Shown in pieces: positions 16,612-24,399 of a stretch of 64,000 nt of DNA. A program made the position numbers and the translations under genes. How positions within the stretch are numbered: the first letter of the stretch is position 1; each line of letters opens with the position of its first letter. The notes under the pieces are model-generated. The model was not told the DNA's origin and made no database searches. It saw only the letters and a list, made by a program, of their open reading frames with translations. The DNA is taken from assembly GCF_000349325.1 (NCBI RefSeq), contig NC_020504.1:7102053-7166052 (forward strand), given 5' to 3'. The DNA is from Streptomyces davaonensis JCM 4913 (GTDB lineage Bacteria; Actinomycetota; Actinomycetes; Streptomycetales; Streptomycetaceae).

Positions 16612-18696
16612 TCACAGGGTCAGCTCCGGGTGCAGCCGGTCGAGCGTCCACACCTGGCGGCGGCGCGCCGACAGCGCGGTCAGCGCGAGGGCACCCGCGG
16701 TGAAGGCGACGAGCACCACGCACGCGTGCCAGACCGGTTCCAGGCCGCCGCCCGTGATGAGCCTCCGGAGGGCCTCGACGACGTAGCTCATCGGCAGGAA
16801 GGGGTGCAGCGCGTTGAAGAAGCCCGGACTGGTCTGCACGGGGTAGGTGCCGCCCGCGGAGGTCAGCTGGAGCATCAGCAGGGCGAGCACGAGGATCCGC
16901 CCGGCCGCGCCGAAGCGGGCGTTCAGCCACTGCACCAGGGACGCGAAGCACGCCGTCACCAGGAACAGGAAGCCCACCGTGCCGGCCGCGCGGGCCATCT
17001 GGAGCCCGACCGCCCAGTGCAGCACCGACATCAGGGCCACCGTCTGGAGCACTCCGATCACCACCACGGGCAGCCAGCCCGCCAGTGCGATCCGCCACGC
17101 GGAGGCGCCCGCCGCGAGCGCTCGCCGGTTCATCGGCGCGATCAGCATGTAGGCCACCATCGCGCCCACCCACAGGGACAGCGGGATGAAGTACGGGGCG
17201 AATCCGGTGCCGTAGTTGGGCGCCTTGTGCAGGTCCTCGGAGACCAGCCGGACCGGGTCCGACATCACTTCGGTGCGCTCGTCGCGGTCCCGCTCGCCGT
17301 AGTCGGGGATCTGCCCCGCGCCGTCGTGCAGCCCGTCCGAGAGCTGCCCGGAGCCGTCGACGAGCTTGTACAGGCCCGCCTTGAGGTCCTTGGCGCCGGT
17401 CCTGAGGTCGCCGACGCCCTTGTCCAGTTCGGTGGCGCCGGTGTCGGCGGTGCCGAGCCCGGTGTGCAGCTTCTTCGCCCCGGCGGCGACCTTTCCGGCG
17501 CCCTCGTTCAGGTCGTTGATCTTGGTGACGGCGTCGTCGAGGTCCTCGGAGAGCCGGGGCGCGCGGTCGGCGAGTGCCTGGGCCTGCTTCTCCAGGGTGG
17601 CCAGGTTCTTGTCGAGCTTGTCCAGGACGGCGGCGTGGTCGGTGAGCAGGGTGCTGACGTCGCCGGCGATCCCGGCCACGGTGGCTGCGGCGTCCTTGGC
17701 GATCTTCAGGTCGGCGCAGGCCGTGTCGGGCAGCACGGCGTCCTCACAGCGCGTCTTGTAGACGCCGCTCAGGTCCTCGGAGGCTTTGCGGGCGTCCTCG
17801 GCGGCGGTCGGTGCCCGTTCCACCAGAGCGTCGAGATTGTCGCGGATCGCCCCGGACGCGTCGGCGACCAGCTGGGCGGTGTCACCGATCGCCTTCTCGT
17901 TGTCCTTGAGGAAGGGACCGACCTTGTCGGCGGTCGCGTTGACCTTGTCGGCGAGCTTCTGGGTGCCCTCGGCGACCTTCGCGGAGCCGTCCTCCAGGTC
18001 GCCCGCGCCCTTGTCGAGCTTCTTCAGGCCCTTGGCCAGCTTGCCGCTGCCCGACTTGGCGTCCTTCAGGCCGTCGGCGAGGTCCCGCGAGCCCTTCTCG
18101 GCCTTCCCGATGCCGGTCTCCAGCTTGTCGGCGCCCTTGGCGGCCTTGACGGTCGCGCCGTGGATGTCGGAGAAGGAGATGAAGATCCGGTCCAGGAAGG
18201 ACCGCGAGGCCTTGGTGGACGCGGCGTCCCGCACCTCGCTGAACACGGTCCGGGAGATCTGCCCGACGATGTAGTTGTTGGCGTCGTTGGTGCGCACCTG
18301 GAGCGCGCCGGTCTCCGGGGAGTCGCCCGAACTGGACGCGATCCGCTCGCTGAAGTCGGCCGGCATGGTCAGCGACAGGTAGTAGCGGCCGTCCTCCACG
18401 CCCGCGCGTGCCTCGTCGGCACTGACCTCGTGCCACTCGAAGACCTCGCTGTCGCGCAGCCCCTGCACGATGTCGTCGCCCGCCGCGATCTTCTTGCCGT
18501 CGGCCTTGGCACCCTGGTCGTCGTTCACGAGCGCCACGGGAATGCGGTCCAGACGGCTGTACGGGTCCCAGAACGACCACAGGTAGAGGGCGCCGTACAG
18601 CAGGGGCAGCACCAGCAGCGCCACCAGCGCGGCACGCGGCAGCTTCCCCCGCCCGAACCGCCGGATCTCAAGCGAGGCCAGCTTCGGCGCGCGCAT
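16612..18696 (-). CDS. YhgE/Pip-family membrane protein (ABC-2 permease-like)
   Basis: 694 aa from MRAPKLASLEIRRF. One membrane segment at about 25-45, a long extracytoplasmic region with heptad-like coiled repeats (KLDKGAGDLEDGSAKVAEG and similar), and five or six membrane segments at the C-terminus. This is the YhgE/phage infection protein (Pip) layout, also related to MmpL/ESX accessory exporters. The gene start overlaps the end of the ATPase gene (18668) by 29 nt, so it is its partner. Probably an exporter or envelope component; substrate unknown. Confidence 0.88.
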   Translation of the reverse strand: MRAPKLASLEIRRFGRGKLPRAALVALLVLPLLYGALYLWSFWDPYSRLDRIPVALVNDDQGAKADGKKIAAGDDIVQGLRDSEVFEWHEVSADEARAGVEDGRYYLSLTMPADFSERIASSSGDSPETGALQVRTNDANNYIVGQISRTVFSEVRDAASTKASRSFLDRIFISFSDIHGATVKAAKGADKLETGIGKAEKGSRDLADGLKDAKSGSGKLAKGLKKLDKGAGDLEDGSAKVAEGTQKLADKVNATADKVGPFLKDNEKAIGDTAQLVADASGAIRDNLDALVERAPTAAEDARKASEDLSGVYKTRCEDAVLPDTACADLKIAKDAAATVAGIAGDVSTLLTDHAAVLDKLDKNLATLEKQAQALADRAPRLSEDLDDAVTKINDLNEGAGKVAAGAKKLHTGLGTADTGATELDKGVGDLRTGAKDLKAGLYKLVDGSGQLSDGLHDGAGQIPDYGERDRDERTEVMSDPVRLVSEDLHKAPNYGTGFAPYFIPLSLWVGAMVAYMLIAPMNRRALAAGASAWRIALAGWLPVVVIGVLQTVALMSVLHWAVGLQMARAAGTVGFLFLVTACFASLVQWLNARFGAAGRILVLALLMLQLTSAGGTYPVQTSPGFFNALHPFLPMSYVVEALRRLITGGGLEPVWHACVVLVAFTAGALALTALSARRRQVWTLDRLHPELTL

Positions 18697-19582
18697 CGGC
18701 GGACACCTCCTTCGCGTCGGTTCGGGAGCCCGCGGCGTCCTCGGGGCTCGCGTTGTCGTGCGGGTCCGCGGCATTCTCGGGGCTCGCGTCGTCGTGCGGG
18801 TCCGCCGCGTCCTCGGGGTCCGCCTCGTCTCGTGCATCCGCCGCGTCGCCGGCGCCCGTCTCGTCCTCGGCGACCGTCGACACGGTCACCGCCCCCTCCG
18901 GCGCCTCGCTGCACACCGCCACCACCGTCGTCCCCGCCTCGGCGATGGACCTCAGCAGCGTCCAGATCTCGGCCCGTTCGGCGTCGGAGAGCTTGAGGTC
19001 GGTGTCGTCGACGCCGAGCAGCCCCGGTTCGCCGATCAGCGCCAGCGCCACGGACAGCCTGAGCGCCTCCACCCGCTCCAGATCGCGTACGGCGGTCCTG
19101 GAGCCCTTCGGCAGGGCCTCCCGGTCGAGCCCGGCCGCGGTCAGCGCCCGGTCGATCCGCAGCCGGGTCTCCGTCGCCCGCTCGGCGCGCGGGCGCAGAA
19201 GGCCGCGCAGCGAGCCCCCGAACCGCCGCTGGAGCAGCGCCCGTTCGTGCAGGTGCTCGGCGACGGTCAGCGCCGGGTCGAGGTCGGTGACACCGGGGAC
19301 ATGGGCGAGGGCGCTGATCCGCCGCGCCGCCCCGAGCTGCTTCGGCAGCCCGGCCCCGCCCACCTCCGCCGTGCCCTCGGTCGCCTTCATCCGCCCGGTG
19401 AGCGCGAGCAGCAGACACGTGCGCCCGGATCCGGACGGCCCCTCCACCGCGATCAGTGAGCCCGGGTCCGCCTCGAAGGAGACCTCGCGGAACGCCCATC
19501 CGCGAGGTCCTTCGAGGCCAAGACCCCGGGCCGTGACGCCGACTCCGGCCACGGCTCCCCCATCCCCTGATTTGTGCACCAC
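18668..19582 (-). CDS. Degenerate ABC-transporter ATPase subunit with acidic repeat tail
   Basis: About 304 aa. ABC fold is clear (ARGLGLEGPRGWAFREVSFE; LIAVEGPSGSGRTCLLLALTG) but the catalytic set is altered: Walker A is GPSGSGRT (Arg for Lys), there is no LSGGQ signature where RDLERVEALRLSVALAL stands, Walker B reads LLGVDDTD (Asp for Glu) and the switch His is missing in VVAVCSE. It may bind nucleotide poorly or act structurally. The C-terminus has three 12-residue repeats rich in Asp, Ala and Pro. GTG at 19582 or 19579 is the likely start; a further GTG lies 30 nt inside. First gene of the YhgE-TetR operon. Confidence 0.82.
   Translation of the reverse strand: MVHKSGDGGAVAGVGVTARGLGLEGPRGWAFREVSFEADPGSLIAVEGPSGSGRTCLLLALTGRMKATEGTAEVGGAGLPKQLGAARRISALAHVPGVTDLDPALTVAEHLHERALLQRRFGGSLRGLLRPRAERATETRLRIDRALTAAGLDREALPKGSRTAVRDLERVEALRLSVALALIGEPGLLGVDDTDLKLSDAERAEIWTLLRSIAEAGTTVVAVCSEAPEGAVTVSTVAEDETGAGDAADARDEADPEDAADPHDDASPENAADPHDNASPEDAAGSRTDAKEVSADARAEAGLA
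18732..18839. repeat. Three tandem 36-bp repeats inside the ATPase gene
   Basis: Units at 18732-18767, 18768-18803 and 18804-18839 are close copies (the first two differ at a few positions), followed by a degenerate fourth. They encode 12-residue Asp/Ala/Pro-rich repeats and keep the frame, so copy number could vary without breaking the protein. Confidence 0.75.
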
Positions 19583-19590
19583 TGAATTGA

Positions 19591-19604
19591 ACTGACTGGT
19601 CAGT
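19591..19604. promoter_or_regulatory. TetR-type operator in front of the ATPase-YhgE-tetR operon
   Basis: ACTGACTGGTCAGT is a perfect 14-bp palindrome of the TGACYGGTCA kind commonly bound by TetR proteins. It lies 9 nt upstream of the first GTG of the operon, where bound repressor would block transcription start. The divergent HEPN gene starts about 120 nt away. Confidence 0.75.
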
Positions 19605-19727
19605 GCAAAAACTAACCCGAACTGTCGATCGAAGCAAAAGTGCAGGTCAGAACGGATTGTCAGTGGCATACCTCACGATGGGCACATACGGCATCCGTGC
19701 CGTCACACAGACGACAGGAGGTTCGTC

Positions 19728-20297
19728 ATGGCCAGCTACCACGCAGCCGCCGCCCGCCGGCGCCGCGCCACCGGCCCTGCCCCCTCACTGACCGGCCCGG
19801 CGAGCGATGTGCACCCCGTGCTGCGCCGGGCCACGGCGCCGCCCGCCGCCCTCGACCTGCTCGCCCAGGCCCGTGCCGGACTGGACGAGGCCGCCGTCCT
19901 GGAAACCCCCAACGAGCGCTATGCGACGGCCCACCTGGCCGCCCTGCGCACCGCCGCCGCCGTCCTCGCCGCGCGAGGGCGCCCGGAACCCAACTCCCGA
20001 CGCCGGGCCCGCATCAGGAGCGCCTGGGAAGTGCTCCCCGAGATAGCGCCCGAGCTCGCCGAATGGAGCGCGCTGTTCGCCTCCGGGGCCCGCCGCCGCG
20101 CCCGGGCCGAGGCGGGCATCCAGGGCGCGGCCAGCCGCCGGGACGCCGACGACCTGATACGCGACGTGGCGATGTTCCTGCGCCTGGTCGAGCGGATGCT
20201 CGTCCTCCAGCCGGTGCTGCCACAGCCCCGCCAGGATGCCGACCAACAGCGGGACGGAGGAGGTGCCCCCGGCCAGGATTTCCCGGACGCGGGCTGA
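19728..20297 (+). CDS. SAV_6107-family HEPN-domain protein
   Basis: 189 aa, mostly alpha-helical. The conserved block ETPNERYATAHLAALRTAAA contains RYATAH, which fits the R-x4-H motif of catalytically active HEPN ribonucleases, though its position in the fold cannot be checked here. Arg-rich linkers and a Gln/Pro tail surround the core. Good ribosome site AGGAGG about 7 nt before the ATG. No MNT nucleotidyltransferase or antitoxin gene is next to it, so a classic toxin-antitoxin pair is not evident. Confidence 0.85.
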   Translation: MASYHAAAARRRRATGPAPSLTGPASDVHPVLRRATAPPAALDLLAQARAGLDEAAVLETPNERYATAHLAALRTAAAVLAARGRPEPNSRRRARIRSAWEVLPEIAPELAEWSALFASGARRRARAEAGIQGAASRRDADDLIRDVAMFLRLVERMLVLQPVLPQPRQDADQQRDGGGAPGQDFPDAG

Positions 20298-20425
20298 CTC
20301 CCGGGCCGACGGGTCCGCCGGTTGAGACGCGGGGCGGGGCAGGACGCCGCAGGGACCGGGTGCCGGGCCGAAGGCAATAGGGTGGGACCCGCCTGAAGCC
20401 GTCCTGTTCCGAGGAGTCAACTGCC

Positions 20426-21196
20426 GTGTCGGACCCGAGCCGCCCCCGCGCCTCTCTCCGTACCGCCGTGGTCTGGGAGGTCCTTCAGGACGCCCTCGAC
20501 CGCCAGGTCAAGGCCACCGGCCGGGAGGCGCTGGACGTCCTCGACGCCGGGGGCGGCAGCGGCAAGTTCGCCGTGCAGGTCGCCCGCCTCGGCCACCGGG
20601 TCACCGTGGTCGACCCCAGCCCCAACGCCCTGTTCGCGCTGGAGCGCCGCGCTGCCGAGGCCGGCGTCGCCGACCGCGTCCAGGGCGTCCAGGGCGACGC
20701 CCACGGCCTGTTCGACGTGGTCGAGCGCGGCGGCTACGACGCGGTGCTGTGCCACGGCGTCCTGGAGTACGTCGACGACCCCGCCGAGGGTGTCCGCAAC
20801 GCCGTGGCCGCCCTGCGCCCGGAGGGCGTCCTCAGCCTGCTCGCGGCCGGTCTCGGCGGCGCCGTGCTGGCCCGCGCCCTCGCCGGCCACTTCAAGGAGG
20901 CCAAGCAGGCCCTTCAGGACCCGAACGGCCGCTGGGGGGCGGGTGACCCCGTGCCGCACCGCTTCACCGCCGAACAGCTCACCGCGCTGGTCGAGGGAGC
21001 GGGCCTGCGCGTCGGCGCGGTGCACGGCGTACGGGTCTTCGCCGACCTGGTGCCCGGCGTTCTGGTGGACACCGAGCCCGGGGCCCTGGAGGCGCTGCTC
21101 AAGCTGGAGGAGGCGGCGGCCGAGCTGCCCGCCTTCCACTCCGTGGCCACGCAGCTTCATGTGCTCGGTGAGACGCGGGGGACCTCGGAGGGCTGA
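20426..21196 (+). CDS. Class I SAM-dependent methyltransferase
   Basis: 256 aa, CmoM/SmtA-like. SAM-binding motif I LDVLDAGGGSGKFAVQVA, motif II VTVVDPSPNALFALERR, then YDAVLCHGVLEYVDDP and ALRPEGVLSLLAAG. The C-terminal part (HRFTAEQLTALVEGAGLRV) is like tRNA-modifying relatives, but the target is unknown. It is 128 nt after the HEPN gene and on the same strand as DUF3040. Confidence 0.88.
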   Translation: MSDPSRPRASLRTAVVWEVLQDALDRQVKATGREALDVLDAGGGSGKFAVQVARLGHRVTVVDPSPNALFALERRAAEAGVADRVQGVQGDAHGLFDVVERGGYDAVLCHGVLEYVDDPAEGVRNAVAALRPEGVLSLLAAGLGGAVLARALAGHFKEAKQALQDPNGRWGAGDPVPHRFTAEQLTALVEGAGLRVGAVHGVRVFADLVPGVLVDTEPGALEALLKLEEAAAELPAFHSVATQLHVLGETRGTSEG

Positions 21197-21474
21197 GCCC
21201 GCTCCTGGGGCGCGCCGCTGATCAGGGACTTGGCTGCACATGGAGTACGCCACAGGCCCCCCGATCGGGCGCTCAGCGCCGTATGATCGAGGGAGACCGT
21301 TCCGGCATGACGGGTCGGCCGCTGGGGAATGAAGATCTCAGCGAGCCGGGACGTGCATGCCGGAGCCCGGTTGGCCAATTGGCGTAGAGGGGCGGGTTTC
21401 ACGGGGGCGATTCCCTGCCTATCCTGAAGGGACCCCCCGGGTCGCCCCGGCGACTGCACGATGAGGAGGACTCC

Positions 21475-21864
21475 GTGCCGCTCTCGGAGCACGAGCAGCG
21501 CATGCTCGAGCAGATGGAGCGAGCGCTGTACGCCGAAGATCCCAAGTTCGCGACAGCGCTTGAGGGAAGCGGGCTGCGCACGTACACCCGGCGACGGGTG
21601 TATCAGGCGGTCGCCGGCTTTCTCGTGGGTATCGCGCTCCTCATGGCTGGAATGGTCGCCAAGCAGGTCTGGCTCAGCGTGGTGGGATTCCTCGTCATGC
21701 TGGGCTGTGCGGTACTCGCCGTGACCGGCTGGCGCAAGGCCCCCAAGCCGGGTGAACAGCCGGCAGGCGGTCAGCAGGCCAGCCGTCAGGGTCGGACCAA
21801 GCGCTCCATGATGGACCGGATCGAGCAGCGCTGGCAGCGGCGCCGCGACGAACAGGGCCACTAG
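21475..21864 (+). CDS. DUF3040 membrane protein
   Basis: 129 aa. PLSEHEQRMLEQMERALYAE at the N-terminus is the diagnostic DUF3040 signature; two membrane segments follow (about residues 46-65 and 67-85), then a basic tail KRSMMDRIEQRWQRR. GTG start with AGGAGG 6-7 nt upstream. In Streptomyces it is a common small protein near the dcw cluster; function unknown. It ends before an 18-bp bidirectional terminator. Confidence 0.88.
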   Translation: MPLSEHEQRMLEQMERALYAEDPKFATALEGSGLRTYTRRRVYQAVAGFLVGIALLMAGMVAKQVWLSVVGFLVMLGCAVLAVTGWRKAPKPGEQPAGGQQASRQGRTKRSMMDRIEQRWQRRRDEQGH

Positions 21865-21893
21865 CGCAACACGAGCCGCAGCTCCTGGACATA

Positions 21894-21932
21894 CGTGAGG
21901 GGGCGACCACCGCGGGTGGTCGCCCCCTCACG
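21894..21932. terminator. Perfect 18-bp bidirectional terminator hairpin
   Basis: 21894-21911 pairs exactly with 21915-21932 around a GCG loop. It lies between two convergent genes (DUF3040 and the transglutaminase) and can serve both strands. It is one of the strongest structures in the window. Confidence 0.85.
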
Positions 21933-21976
21933 CACGCCCTCACACCGGTGACGCGAACACGACGGGAATCATGAGC

Positions 21977-22008
21977 AAGGCCCGGACGGGATCACCCGCC
22001 CGGGCCTT
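21977..22008 (-). terminator. Terminator of the MoxR-DUF58-transglutaminase operon
   Basis: AAGGCCCGG pairs with CCGGGCCTT and CGGG with CCCG around ATCA, with a single A/C mismatch. It lies 13 nt after the transglutaminase stop codon on the minus strand. Confidence 0.7.
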
Positions 22009-22020
22009 CCTCGTCCCGTC

Positions 22021-24399
22021 TCAGCCCTGCTGCCCCGACGCCTTCCGCAGCGGCGGCCGGGCCGCGGAGACCCGCGCCTTGACCCCGCTCCACCACTCGG
22101 CCGCCGCCCACACCACACGCACGGTCGAACGCGGCATGAAGAGTGCTCGAATCCGGGTGCCCCGGCTGACCGTGGACCGCAGGGCGGCCACCACTCGGCG
22201 GACGTCCTGGGCGAGCCCCGCCGTCGGCCGCGGCCGCGGCGCGTACAGCACCTGCTCCACGGCGTCGGCCAGCCGGTGCACCGAGGCCGCGGCCTCCGCA
22301 TCGAGATGCCCGAGCCGGACGATCCGGGCGGCCGACTTGCGTGGGGTCTGAGAGTCGTCCGGCGCGATCCCGAAGTCCCACGCCGTGTCGGTCAGCTCCT
22401 GCCAGACCGCCAGGATGTGCGGGGCCGCGTCGGCCTCGCTCCGGCCGTGCGCCCCGAGCCGTACGGCCCGGGTCCGCAGCCGCCACAGCATCGGTGACAG
22501 CGGGATCAGCAGCGCCACAAGACCGGCGAGGGACCAGGCCAGCAAGGCGTACCACTTCGGGCCGTCGTCGTTCGCGGCCAGGGCGGCCTGCGGGGACTCA
22601 CTGGCGCACAGCTCAGGGTTGCCGCCCGCCGCGCAGCTCTCGCTCTCCGAGGGCGCCTCGCTCGGCACCGCGCTGGCCGACTGGGTCGGCCGCGCCACGT
22701 CCGGCAGGGTGCTGCCGGGCGCGTCCGTCTGGGTGTACGACGGGACGGAGCCGCGGGTCGGGGTCGGTTCGAAGCGGGTCCAGCCGACGCCCTCGAAGTA
22801 CAGCTCGGGCCAGGCGTGGGCGTCCTTCAGGCCCACCGACACCGACTTGTCGCTCTCCGGGGTGCCCGGCGCGAAGCCCACCGCCACCCGTGCCGGTATG
22901 CCCAGGGAGCGGGCCATCGCCGCCATCGAGAAGGAGAAGTGGACGCAGAAGCCCTGCTTGTCCCGCAGGAACCGGACGATCGCGTTGGAACCGCTGCCGA
23001 CCTGCACTTGGGTGTCGTACTGGAAGCCGCCGGTGACGGCGAAGAACTCCTGGAGCTTGACGGCCTGCTCGTAGTGGCTGTTCGCGCCGTCGGTGACCTC
23101 GCGCGCGGTCTGCCTGACCTCCTCCGGCAGCGACGAGGGCAGCTTGGTGAACTCGCGCTTGATCGCGGCCGACGGTTCCGCTGCCGAGTCGAGCTGCTCC
23201 GCCGTGGGCTGCACATTGAGGCTGCGCACGGTGTAGGTCATGCCGCGGGTGTTCTGGCCGTGGTCGCCCACCAGGGTCATGCCGAGCGGTTCGTAGCGCC
23301 AGTTGCCCTCGATGTCCACGCCGCTCGGCGGGTAGGGCATCGGCAGCCAGTCCTGGGCGTACCAGTTCGCCGCCGAGACCCGGGTGACGATCTCCGTGCG
23401 CTTGATGTCGGGGCCCAGCCCGATGGGGGTGGGGAACTCGTCCGGCACCGAGGTGATGTTCCGCTTGGACGGCTTCCAGGTGGTGCCGTCGAAGTCGTCC
23501 AGGGACACGATCCGCAGATACATGTTGGACAGGTCGTTGGTGTTGGTGCGCAGGGAGAGGACCTGGCGGTCCTCGTCCACGTTCAGGCTGTCGCGCAGGG
23601 ACACCAGCGGGTTCACCGCGGAGATGGTGCCGCCGCTTCCGGACCCGGAGCCCACCCCGGTGCCCGCGCCGTCCAGCAGGCCGCCGTTCATCGCGGGCAG
23701 CCCGAGCGGCACCACCAGGGCGATGCCGAGCGCCACCACGCCGATCCGCCGCCCGGTGCGCACCGGTGCCACCGCGCCGGGCTCGCCGCCCGGAACGCGC
23801 GGGGCGCCGCCGAAGACGCGGCCCCACTGCGAGAGCCGGTCCCGGCCCTCGGCCAGCAGCAGCATCAGATAGCCGGCCGCCGCGACCAGGAACCACAGCC
23901 AGTCGGCGCCGCCCTCGGACAGTCCCGCGGCGACCGAGTACAGCGCCAGCAGCGGCAGGCCCGCCGGGGCCGCGCTGCGGAAGGTGACCGCGAGGGTGTC
24001 CACCGCCAGGCCGATCACCAGCACACCGCCGACGAGCATCAGCCGGATGCCGTCGGACAGCGGCGCCGGGATGGCGTACCGGCTGACGTCGTCGGTGCCC
24101 GTCTGCAGCAGGTCGGCGAAGTAGGTGAAGGCCTCCGGGCCCGGCACCAGGCCGAGCAGCGCCTGCTCCCGCGCGAAGGCGAGGGTCAGCAGCATCAGCG
24201 TGACCAGGGCCTGTGCGGCGACGGTCAGCGAGCGGGCCAACGGCACCCGGCGGGCTGCCATGCCGACACCCGTCTGCACGGCCAGCAGGAGGGTCGCCTG
24301 GAAGAGCCAGGTGGGCTCGTCGACGAGGGGGAGCAGGGCGCAGGCCGCGGCCAGTGTGGCCACAGCGGCGCACAGCGCCAGTCGTGCCCGCCCGCTCAT
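22021..24399 (-). CDS. TgpA-type transglutaminase membrane protein (DUF3488/DUF4129)
   Basis: 792 aa. Six or so membrane segments in the first 240 residues (DUF3488), an external transglutaminase-like domain at about 300-600, another membrane segment near 640, and a cytoplasmic C-terminal domain. The catalytic triad region is present: Cys in KQGFCVHFSFSMAAMARSLG, His in DAHAWPELYF, then Asp/Glu in GWTRFEPTP. It overlaps DUF58 as ATGA, forming the widespread MoxR-DUF58-TgpA operon linked to envelope assembly. Confidence 0.93.
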   Translation of the reverse strand: MSGRARLALCAAVATLAAACALLPLVDEPTWLFQATLLLAVQTGVGMAARRVPLARSLTVAAQALVTLMLLTLAFAREQALLGLVPGPEAFTYFADLLQTGTDDVSRYAIPAPLSDGIRLMLVGGVLVIGLAVDTLAVTFRSAAPAGLPLLALYSVAAGLSEGGADWLWFLVAAAGYLMLLLAEGRDRLSQWGRVFGGAPRVPGGEPGAVAPVRTGRRIGVVALGIALVVPLGLPAMNGGLLDGAGTGVGSGSGSGGTISAVNPLVSLRDSLNVDEDRQVLSLRTNTNDLSNMYLRIVSLDDFDGTTWKPSKRNITSVPDEFPTPIGLGPDIKRTEIVTRVSAANWYAQDWLPMPYPPSGVDIEGNWRYEPLGMTLVGDHGQNTRGMTYTVRSLNVQPTAEQLDSAAEPSAAIKREFTKLPSSLPEEVRQTAREVTDGANSHYEQAVKLQEFFAVTGGFQYDTQVQVGSGSNAIVRFLRDKQGFCVHFSFSMAAMARSLGIPARVAVGFAPGTPESDKSVSVGLKDAHAWPELYFEGVGWTRFEPTPTRGSVPSYTQTDAPGSTLPDVARPTQSASAVPSEAPSESESCAAGGNPELCASESPQAALAANDDGPKWYALLAWSLAGLVALLIPLSPMLWRLRTRAVRLGAHGRSEADAAPHILAVWQELTDTAWDFGIAPDDSQTPRKSAARIVRLGHLDAEAAASVHRLADAVEQVLYAPRPRPTAGLAQDVRRVVAALRSTVSRGTRIRALFMPRSTVRVVWAAAEWWSGVKARVSAARPPLRKASGQQG

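Noticed and set aside
21197..21474. tRNA or small RNA gene in the gap before DUF3040
   Set aside because: No cloverleaf or strong structured element could be drawn; only the DUF3040 promoter and ribosome site are evident.
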